Shown piece after piece: positions 54,074 through 60,558 of a DNA stretch of 60,558 nt. The stretch covers positions 1 through 60,558 of the forward strand of contig JALCDN010000003.1 of NCBI GenBank assembly GCA_022641595.1. Direction: 5' to 3'. The notes beneath the pieces are model-generated. The model worked only from the letters and a program-made list of their open reading frames with translations. It was not told the origin of the DNA and did not search any database. Every line of letters begins with the position of its first letter. The first letter of the stretch is position 1. Both the position numbers and the translations under genes were made by a program. The DNA comes from Ruminococcus sp. Lineage in GTDB: Bacteria > Bacillota > Clostridia > Oscillospirales > Ruminococcaceae.

Positions 54074-54481
54074 TTGGCACAACAACAAAAAGGTAAAAAA
54101 GTTACTACAGTCAGAAGACGTAGAGAACGTAAAAATATCGAAAGTGGCGCAGTTCATATTCAGTCCACTTTTAATAACACAATCGTAACTATCACCGACT
54201 CACAGGGCAACGCTCTTTCATGGGCAAGCGCAGGCGGACTCGGATTCAGAGGCTCAAGAAAGTCTACTCCTTTCGCAGCTCAGACAGCCGCTGAAACAGC
54301 AGCAAAGGCAGCTATGGAACACGGTCTTAAAGTCGTAGAGGTTTACGTAAAGGGACCTGGTGCAGGTCGTGAAGCAGCTATCAGAGCACTTCAGACTGTA
54401 GGTCTTGAAGTAAAGATGATCAAGGATGTAACTCCGATACCACACAACGGATGTCGTCCTCCAAAAAGAAGACGTGTCTAA
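54074..54481 (+). CDS. rpsK: Ribosomal protein S11
   Basis: A 135-residue small-subunit platform protein with [15 protein letters not shown] and [10 protein letters not shown]. The start is TTG with GGAGG about eight bases upstream, an uncommon start for a ribosomal gene. Confidence 0.97.
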   Translation: MAQQQKGKKVTTVRRRRERKNIESGAVHIQSTFNNTIVTITDSQGNALSWASAGGLGFRGSRKSTPFAAQTAAETAAKAAMEHGLKVVEVYVKGPGAGREAAIRALQTVGLEVKMIKDVTPIPHNGCRPPKRRRV

Positions 54482-54505
54482 TTTAACGGGAGGTGTAAGA
54501 AATAA

Positions 54506-55147
54506 ATGGCTAGATATACTGGTGCAGTTTGCAGACTTTGCAGACGTGAGGGCAAGAAGCTTTTCCTGAAGGGTGAGCGCTGCTACACAACAAAGTGTGC
54601 TATAGACGAGAGAAACGACGAAAGAAAAAAGGGTACTCCCGGACAGCATGGAATGAACCGTAAGAAGATTTCTGAATACGGACTTCAGCTTCGTGCAAAA
54701 CAGACAGCAAAGCGTTTTTACGGAGTTTTGGAGAGTCAGTTCTACCACTGCTTCGAGCTTGCTGAAAAGAAACCCGGTAAGGCCGGTGAAAACCTCCTTA
54801 TCCTTCTTGAATCACGTCTCGATAACGTAGTTTACAGATTGGGTTTTGCAAATTCAAGAGCTCAGGCAAGACAACTCATCGTTCATAACCATTTCAGAGT
54901 AAATGGACAGAAGGTAAACGTTCCTTCATATACCCTCAAGGTAGGCGACGAGGTTTCAATATGCGAAAAGAGCAAGGCTACAGATTCATTCAAGGCAATG
55001 CTCGAGGCTAACAGCGGAAGAACCGTTCCAATGTGGCTTGAAGTCAATAAGGAAGCTTCAACAGCTAAAATCGCAAGACTTCCACAGAGAGAGGAAATAG
55101 ATCTCGAAGTTGAAGAACAGCTTATCGTCGAATTGTATTCAAAGTAA
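54506..55147 (+). CDS. rpsD: Ribosomal protein S4, zinc-binding form
   Basis: A 213-residue small-subunit protein and assembly initiator with an S4 RNA-binding domain (about 100-160). The N-terminus has CRLC and further cysteines at 26 and 31, so it is the zinc-binding (C+) form. It may regulate the alpha operon as in other bacteria. Confidence 0.96.
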   Translation: MARYTGAVCRLCRREGKKLFLKGERCYTTKCAIDERNDERKKGTPGQHGMNRKKISEYGLQLRAKQTAKRFYGVLESQFYHCFELAEKKPGKAGENLLILLESRLDNVVYRLGFANSRAQARQLIVHNHFRVNGQKVNVPSYTLKVGDEVSICEKSKATDSFKAMLEANSGRTVPMWLEVNKEASTAKIARLPQREEIDLEVEEQLIVELYSK

Positions 55148-55209
55148 TAAGCAGTTAGTTTGGATATTTATATTCAGAATATCAGTTATTGCGAAATAGG
55201 AGGGTTTTT

Positions 55210-56175
55210 ATGCTGGAAAAAATCAATAAGCCGGATATCGAAACTGTCGAGCTGAAAAGCGACGGCAAGTACGGTAAGTTCGTTTTAGCACCGTTGGAGC
55301 GCGGCTATGGAATTACTCTCGGAAATAGTCTTAGACGTGTGCTGCTCTCCTCGCTTCCGGGTGTGGCTGTAACATCAGTAAAGCTTCAGGGCAAAGATGG
55401 TACGGTACACCATGAGTTATCCACAATTCCGGGTGTTAAGGAAGATGTAACAGAAATAATCCTTAGCATAAAGGGATTGACTGCAAAGCTGTACGGAGAC
55501 GGACCAAAGACGGTTTATGTTGAGGCTGAGGGAGAGTGCGAAATAACCGCAGGCGATATAAAAACTGACTCTGAGGTCAATATCCTTGATCCGGGAATGC
55601 ATATAGCAACACTCGGTAAGGATGCAAAGCTTTACATGGAAATTACAATAGACAGAGGCAGAGGTTATGTTTCGGCAGAACGTAATAAGAAACAGACAAA
55701 CCTTCCTGTTGATGTGATCGCTGTGGATAGCATCTATACTCCTGTTTTGAAGGTAAACTACACAGTCGAGGATACTCGTCTGGGTCAGGTTACCGACTAT
55801 GATAAGCTTACCTTAGAGGTCTGGACTGATGGTACAATTTCTGCAAAGGAAGCTATATCACAGGCAGCCAATCTCCTCAACGAGCATCTGAAGCTGTTCA
55901 TAGACCTCTCCGATGAGGCAGGACTGGCTGAAGTATTAGTTGAAAAAGACGAAAAGGGTAAGGAAAAAATCCTTGAGATGACCATTGAGGATCTTGACTT
56001 ATCGGTACGTTCTTTCAATTGTCTCAAACGTGCCGGAATAAATACAGTCGATGACTTGATAAACAAGTCAGAGGAAGAAATGATGAAGGTTAGAAACCTC
56101 GGTAAGAAATCTTTCGATGAAGTAAAGGAAAAGCTCCAGTCACTGGGATTTGACCTTTCTTCAGAAGAAGAATAA
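55210..56175 (+). CDS. rpoA: RNA polymerase alpha subunit
   Basis: A 321-residue subunit with an N-terminal assembly domain ([20 protein letters not shown]) and a C-terminal DNA- and activator-binding domain (about 250-321; [20 protein letters not shown]). The ATG at 55210 has AGGAGG seven bases upstream; an earlier in-frame start at 55189 has no site. Confidence 0.97.
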   Translation: MLEKINKPDIETVELKSDGKYGKFVLAPLERGYGITLGNSLRRVLLSSLPGVAVTSVKLQGKDGTVHHELSTIPGVKEDVTEIILSIKGLTAKLYGDGPKTVYVEAEGECEITAGDIKTDSEVNILDPGMHIATLGKDAKLYMEITIDRGRGYVSAERNKKQTNLPVDVIAVDSIYTPVLKVNYTVEDTRLGQVTDYDKLTLEVWTDGTISAKEAISQAANLLNEHLKLFIDLSDEAGLAEVLVEKDEKGKEKILEMTIEDLDLSVRSFNCLKRAGINTVDDLINKSEEEMMKVRNLGKKSFDEVKEKLQSLGFDLSSEEE

Positions 56176-56229
56176 TACCGGAAACAAGTCACAAGTGCTT
56201 TTGCACAAAATGTAAAGGAGTGAATTACA

Positions 56230-56571
56230 ATGCCGGGTACAAGAAAGCTGGGTAGAACAACAGACCATAGAAAAGCTATGCTTAGAGGTATGGTAACTTA
56301 CTTACTGGAAAACGGACAGATTGAAACTACCGTTACCAGAGCTAAGGAAGTTCGTGCTGTTGCAGAAAAAATGATTACCATCGGTAAGACTAATGACCTG
56401 CACTCCAAGCGTCAAGTTTTGGCATACGTTACTAAAGAAGACGTTGCTACAAAGCTTTTCAACGAAATCGCACCAAAGTACGCTGACAAGAACGGCGGTT
56501 ACACACAGATCGTAAAGATCGGTCCACGCCGTGGTGACGCTGCTGAAATGGCAGTCATCAAGCTTGTTTAA
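56230..56571 (+). CDS. rplQ: Ribosomal protein L17
   Basis: A 113-residue large-subunit protein ([20 protein letters not shown]). It ends the superoperon and is followed by a terminator. Confidence 0.97.
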   Translation: MPGTRKLGRTTDHRKAMLRGMVTYLLENGQIETTVTRAKEVRAVAEKMITIGKTNDLHSKRQVLAYVTKEDVATKLFNEIAPKYADKNGGYTQIVKIGPRRGDAAEMAVIKLV

Positions 56572-56589
56572 TTGCAGATAAATTAGTTT

Positions 56590-56625
56590 AAAAAGACTGT
56601 CCTTTAGGACAGTCTTTTTGTTTGA
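56590..56625 (+). terminator. Terminator of the ribosomal superoperon
   Basis: A 13-base-pair stem (AAAAAGACTGTCC with GGACAGTCTTTTT) and a TTTA loop, followed by a T-rich stretch. Confidence 0.9.
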
Positions 56626-56694
56626 TATAGCATTGCATAATACTTATGAAGTCTTATCTTGAAAATATTAGATTTCCGGTGCCACTGATAATTG

Positions 56695-56848
56695 TGTATC
56701 TCTAAAAACTCCTTTTGAGAAAACAGCTATGCACGACATCTGCTGTGTCAACCTCCCTCATAATGCGACAGCAAGCTTTCGGAAGGTTTCCTTGCAACTG
56801 CCGCACCTATCTGATTTTTCCATAATCAAACGAGTTTTTATAGGTACA
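56695..56848. mobile_element. Dispersed inverted-end element, copy E
   Basis: A full copy of about 154 bases, TGTATCTCTAAAAACTCC to CGAGTTTTTATAGGTACA. Pairing continues outward (AATTG before, CAATT after) with bases different from those of copy B. It lies between the ribosomal terminator and the two-component promoter. Confidence 0.85.
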
Positions 56849-56916
56849 CAATTGTAAAAAATCCCACAACTTTTTACACTACTTAAAGATTAAATTAAAA
56901 ATCAAACAAAATACCG

Positions 56917-56945
56917 TTGACAATTGAAGTCAATTGTTGTATAAT
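56917..56945 (+). promoter_or_regulatory. Promoter of the two-component system
   Basis: TTGACA (56917-56922) and TATAAT (56940-56945) are perfect consensus hexamers with a 17-base spacer. Confidence 0.85.
56920..56937. promoter_or_regulatory. Candidate operator in the promoter spacer
   Basis: ACAATTGA-AG-TCAATTGT is a perfect 8+2+8 dyad that starts inside the -35 element and fills most of the spacer. A protein bound here would block RNA polymerase. The regulator is not known; self-control by the downstream response regulator is one possibility, although OmpR-type proteins prefer direct repeats. Confidence 0.5.
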
Positions 56946-56985
56946 TAATGTGAAATAATAATAAATATAGAAATGAGGTCTATAT

Positions 56986-57684
56986 ATGGCGCTGGATAAG
57001 GTACTGATCGTCGATGATGACAAAAATATTTGTGACCTGCTTAGACTCTATCTCGAAAAAGAAGGCTACGGTGTTATACTATCTCACGACGGAGAAGAAG
57101 CTCTCGCTAAATTTAATGCTCTCAAACCTGACCTGATATTGCTTGATATTATGCTTCCCGGTATCGATGGCTGGCAGATATGCAGGGAAATACGCAAGAA
57201 ATCAAATGTCCCGATTATTATGATAACTGCTAAGGGTGAAACCATTGACAAGGTAATTGGTCTTGAACTCGGTGCTGATGACTATATCGTAAAACCATTT
57301 GACGCAAAAGAAGTCATTGCAAGAATTAATGCTATTACACGCCGTATAGGACCAGTCAACGCTGAGGTTGAAACAAAAGAAGTAAAGTATGACAGGCTTT
57401 CTGTCAATATGACACGATATGAATTGAAAGTTGCCGGTAAAGTTATTGATACCCCGCCAAAAGAACTTGAACTTCTGTTTTACCTTGCATCAAATCCAAA
57501 CAGAGTCTATACCCGTGACCAGCTTCTCGATGAAGTCTGGGGATTTGAGTATTACGGCGATTCAAGAACTATAGACGTTCATATTAAAAGACTTCGTGAA
57601 AAGCTTGAGGGCGTTTCTGATAAGTGGGCATTGAAAACAGTCTGGGGAGTCGGCTATAAGTTTGAAGCCGATGAGGAAGAATAA
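56986..57684 (+). CDS. OmpR-family response regulator
   Basis: A 232-residue regulator. The receiver domain (1-120) has the acidic pocket DDD near residue 10, the phosphorylated D54 in LLDIMLPG and the K in DDYIVKPFD. The C-terminal winged helix (about 130-228) contains DSRTIDVHIKRLREKLE. It pairs with the kinase downstream. It is followed by a hairpin terminator, so the kinase may be expressed at a lower level. Confidence 0.93.
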   Translation: MALDKVLIVDDDKNICDLLRLYLEKEGYGVILSHDGEEALAKFNALKPDLILLDIMLPGIDGWQICREIRKKSNVPIIMITAKGETIDKVIGLELGADDYIVKPFDAKEVIARINAITRRIGPVNAEVETKEVKYDRLSVNMTRYELKVAGKVIDTPPKELELLFYLASNPNRVYTRDQLLDEVWGFEYYGDSRTIDVHIKRLREKLEGVSDKWALKTVWGVGYKFEADEEE

Positions 57685-57714
57685 TCTATTGCTTATCTGC
57701 TTTATGCAAAATCC

Positions 57715-57744
57715 AGAGGACAGTTTATTCTGTCCTCTTGTTTT
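57715..57744 (+). terminator. Terminator-like hairpin between regulator and kinase
   Basis: An 8-base-pair stem (AGAGGACA with TGTCCTCT) followed by TGTTTTG. The T-run is broken, so partial termination is likely. Confidence 0.65.
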
Positions 57745-57778
57745 GAATTGCATTGCGCCCGAAAGGAGCAGCATTTAA

Positions 57779-59194
57779 TTGAAAAAGAATTTTTTTACAC
57801 AATATTTTTATCTGTGCCTGATTACCGTAATTTTTACTATAAGCACAGTCGGATTCGTCATGGTAGTCTTCTCTACTAAGCTTTACCGTCAGGAGAAATT
57901 TAATGAAGTAGCAAATATCGGCAAGGTTTACACAAATGACATACAGTCCGAGTTTGAAAAAAGCAACTCTATTACGTCAACAGGTATGCAAAGGCTTAAC
58001 TATTCATTTAATAATTATTACGGAATTTCTTTGAATATCTATGACGATAAAGGCAACTGCGTACTTTATAAAAATAAAGACGAAAAATCTGCCCCGATTT
58101 CTGAGGAAATGATGAAAAATCTCGAAGCCGGCGAATATCTTGACTTCAATACTGACAGGATTTCAAAGCAGCAACCTCAGATTTGCTATGGAAACAGATT
58201 CTATGTTCAGTATGGCAACGAACAACCTCAACATTTTTATATCCTTGCATACAGCTCAGTTGACAATATTGATGATTTTACAAATTCGCTGTTCATAGCA
58301 GCCGCAATTATAATTGCTATAATTATAATAATTTCCGGATTTATTTTCTCTGTGACTTCAAAGAAAATGGCAAGACCAATAAACGAAATCACGAGAGTTA
58401 CTGACAAATACGCAAAGGGCGATTTTTCTGAACAACTGAAAATTTCAAGTCCAAAGGAACTTAAACACCTTGCAGGCTCTCTTAACGAGATGGCGGCTTT
58501 TATCGCTACAAATGACGATAAAACAAAGAACTTTATCGCAAATGTTTCTCACGAGCTAAGAACTCCGATGACGACAATAGGCGGTTTCGTCGACGGTATT
58601 CTTGATGGCACAATACAGAAATCCAAACAGCAGCAGTATCTTGTTCTCGTTTCACAGGAAATAAAAAGGCTCAGAATCCTTGTTACATCTATGCTCAATA
58701 TGACAAAGTTTGAGTCAGGTACGATGAAACCAAATTTTACGGAAATTAATCTAACCGATACCGTTATAAAAACAGTTCTTATGTTTGAAAAGAAAATTGA
58801 GGACAAAAACGTTGAGGTTGAGGGCCTTGACTGCGAAAAACTTATGGTTGAAGCAGATGCCGACCTTATGCAGCAGGTTATATACAATCTAATCGAAAAT
58901 GCAGTAAAATTTGTAAACACAGGCGGTGTGATATCATTTTCTTTCGGTAAAACAGGCAAGGAGTGCTTTGCAAGCGTAAGAAATACAGGCGAAGGCTTGA
59001 CCGACGACGAATTACCTAAGGTTTTTGAAAGATTTTATAAAACAGATTCCTCAAGAGGCAAGGATACTACGGGGCTTGGTCTGGGACTTTCAATATCAAG
59101 GAAAATAGTTCACCTGCATAACGGTCATATAATAGTTAAAAGTGTTCACAATGAATATACAGAGTTTACCATAAAGCTCCCAATTAAGCAGTAA
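57779..59194 (+). CDS. Membrane sensor histidine kinase
   Basis: A 471-residue kinase with two membrane helices (about 10-32 and 165-188), an extracellular sensor of about 130 residues, a HAMP linker (about 190-245), H258 in VSHELRTPMTT, and an ATPase domain with NLIENAVKF, RFYKTDSSRG and GLGLGLSIS. It starts with TTG, with AAAGGAG about nine bases upstream. An HtrA protease follows 14 bases after, a common link with envelope stress. Confidence 0.92.
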   Translation: MKKNFFTQYFYLCLITVIFTISTVGFVMVVFSTKLYRQEKFNEVANIGKVYTNDIQSEFEKSNSITSTGMQRLNYSFNNYYGISLNIYDDKGNCVLYKNKDEKSAPISEEMMKNLEAGEYLDFNTDRISKQQPQICYGNRFYVQYGNEQPQHFYILAYSSVDNIDDFTNSLFIAAAIIIAIIIIISGFIFSVTSKKMARPINEITRVTDKYAKGDFSEQLKISSPKELKHLAGSLNEMAAFIATNDDKTKNFIANVSHELRTPMTTIGGFVDGILDGTIQKSKQQQYLVLVSQEIKRLRILVTSMLNMTKFESGTMKPNFTEINLTDTVIKTVLMFEKKIEDKNVEVEGLDCEKLMVEADADLMQQVIYNLIENAVKFVNTGGVISFSFGKTGKECFASVRNTGEGLTDDELPKVFERFYKTDSSRGKDTTGLGLGLSISRKIVHLHNGHIIVKSVHNEYTEFTIKLPIKQ

Positions 59195-59208
59195 GAAAGG
59201 ATTTTTGT

Positions 59209-60558
59209 ATGGACGACAAGGACAAATTTATTACGGTTACTTCCGGCGGGAAAACAGATGACAGTATTTCCGAAAAACCGGAGGACAACGGTTTACCCAA
59301 TAATGATTCTGCACCTTCCGACAATAATATTGAAGGCAAAACTTCACAGCCTACCGAAACATCTTCAACTATAAATGGTACATCGGATCACGTTAGAAAA
59401 TATGATTCGTTTATGTACGAACCTATTGGCTTTGAAAAACCAAAATCAAAAACTGATTACAACTTTATGGACAATTCACCCGAAATTCAAAAGACCAAGA
59501 ACGACAGAATGATAGTTAAAAGCCTTTTTGCACTTTTCGGCATCATAATTGTTGCAACAACAGCGTGTATAGCATTTGACGTTGTTAGAAGTCCAAAGGC
59601 ATTTGAAAACTATACTCCTGCACAGCAGGTTGTTTTGTATAAATCAAAAAAGCCGGTTTCTGATTCTGAAGCTACTAAGGCCGACAAGAATGGCAAATAT
59701 ACTACTGAAGGCGTTGCAGCAGCTGTTCGTCCGTCAATAGTAGAAATATATACATATAGTGACAAAAGTCATAAGGAGCTTGAAAGTACAGGTTCAGGCA
59801 TCGTTATTTCCGAGGACGGTTATATAGTCACAAATGCTCACGTTATAGGCACAGACCACTACTACGTCATAAAAACAAGTGATGGCAAGTCATATGATGC
59901 AGTTGTTGTTGGTAAGGATAAGAAAACTGACATTGCTGTTGTTAAAATTGATGCAAAAAATATGAAAGCAGCAGTTCTGGGCGATTCCGATGATGTTGCT
60001 GTCGGCGAACAGGTAATGGCTATCGGAAATCCGGCAGGACTTTCCGGAACCGTAACAAGTGGAATAGTGTCTGCTGTAAACAGAAAAATAAAGGGTGATG
60101 CAACAAGCTTTGAAATGAACTGTATACAGACCAATGCTGATATAAGTCCCGGAAATTCAGGCGGAGCTTTGGTCAATATGTACGGTCAGGTAATAGGCAT
60201 TACGTCGTCAAAATATGTAAGTTCAAGCTATGAGGGACTCGGCTTTGCTATAACTATAAATGAAGCATCACCTATCATTGAAGAGCTTATCAAAAATGGA
60301 TTTGTTAAGGGAAGATTCAGAGTCGGAATAACTTTCATCGGTACAGATACAGATGTGTCAAGGGCTGCAATTGAAGAAGCATTGAAAGATAAAAAATCTG
60401 ACGTAAAAATGCCTGAGGATTTTAACGGCTTGTATGTTGTCGAGATATCCAAGGATTCGGACATTTCAAAAACTGACCTTGAAGTTGGCGACTTTATTAC
60501 ACAAATAGGGGATAAAAAGGTGTCAAATTATGATGAGCTTTATGATGCTCTGAAATCT
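59209..60558 (+). CDS. HtrA-type serine protease, cut by the window end
   Basis: The first 450 residues of a membrane-anchored S1C protease. An acidic, low-complexity cytoplasmic N-terminus (1-100) precedes one helix (about 101-123). The protease domain has the full triad: H211 in TNAHVI, D241 in TDIAVV and S317 in SPGNSGG. A PDZ domain begins near 370 and runs off the window. It degrades or refolds damaged envelope proteins. It lies 14 bases after the kinase and is probably in its operon. The ribosome site (AAAGG) is modest. Confidence 0.9.
   Translation, partial: MDDKDKFITVTSGGKTDDSISEKPEDNGLPNNDSAPSDNNIEGKTSQPTETSSTINGTSDHVRKYDSFMYEPIGFEKPKSKTDYNFMDNSPEIQKTKNDRMIVKSLFALFGIIIVATTACIAFDVVRSPKAFENYTPAQQVVLYKSKKPVSDSEATKADKNGKYTTEGVAAAVRPSIVEIYTYSDKSHKELESTGSGIVISEDGYIVTNAHVIGTDHYYVIKTSDGKSYDAVVVGKDKKTDIAVVKIDAKNMKAAVLGDSDDVAVGEQVMAIGNPAGLSGTVTSGIVSAVNRKIKGDATSFEMNCIQTNADISPGNSGGALVNMYGQVIGITSSKYVSSSYEGLGFAITINEASPIIEELIKNGFVKGRFRVGITFIGTDTDVSRAAIEEALKDKKSDVKMPEDFNGLYVVEISKDSDISKTDLEVGDFITQIGDKKVSNYDELYDALKS

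Noticed and set aside
54254..54748. 164-codon frame opposite rpsK and rpsD
   Set aside because: It lies fully across two conserved ribosomal genes, has no ribosome site and shows no protein-like sequence.

Overview
The window looks like a chromosomal segment of a low-GC anaerobic Clostridia, most likely a Ruminococcus-like member of the Oscillospiraceae. The basis is the complete clostridial-order rnfCDGEAB set, a spoVAC spore gene, T-box and yybP-ykoY RNA regulators, strong AGGAGG ribosome sites with frequent TTG/GTG starts, and the protein style of the ribosomal genes. The species is an inference. No rRNA, tRNA, CRISPR array or transposase gene was seen.

Layout. 1-9.6 kb holds housekeeping and signalling genes: a SLOG-fold protein, alanine racemase, an orphan TatD-type radical SAM protein, branched-chain aminotransferase, a candidate Mn riboswitch ahead of an oxaloacetate-decarboxylase-type beta/gamma pair, a small alarmone synthetase, and a sugar-binding/GGDEF protein. 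10-15 kb holds a flippase, spoVAC, a phosphatidylserine synthase and polyphosphate kinase. 15.2-25.7 kb is a single-direction cluster of 13 genes behind a strong promoter. It has an acyltransferase, two carrier proteins, a FabF-type ketosynthase, a 3-hydroxyacyl-CoA dehydrogenase, two intact crotonases and one degenerate one, a hotdog thioesterase, an AMP ligase, a type II thioesterase, a MIF-type tautomerase and a Cys-nucleophile hydrolase. No SDR ketoreductase, FabZ or enoyl reductase is present. This is the best candidate for an undescribed system: a carrier-protein pathway that borrows beta-oxidation enzymes for its reductive steps. 25.7-34.5 kb holds a T-box controlled TrpB2, then the Rnf complex with its probable flavin-loading enzyme ApbE and two usual companions. 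34.5-40.6 kb holds a regulator, a phosphatase, an RluA pseudouridine synthase, luxS and a cell-wall peptidase. 40.6-56.6 kb is the full S10-spc-alpha ribosomal superoperon. 56.9 kb to the end is a two-component system followed by an HtrA protease cut by the window edge.

A dispersed ~155-bp element with inverted ends occurs in four full-size or end-truncated copies and one internally deleted copy, plus three shorter hairpin relics, always between genes or at gene ends. In two full copies and one relic the outermost bases differ between copies but still pair with each other. One copy supplies the C-terminus of a membrane protein gene, one sits between a riboswitch and its gene, and one lies just ahead of the two-component promoter.

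RnfD, one of the Rnf subunits expected to carry covalent FMN, has its flavin-attachment motif present three times in tandem.
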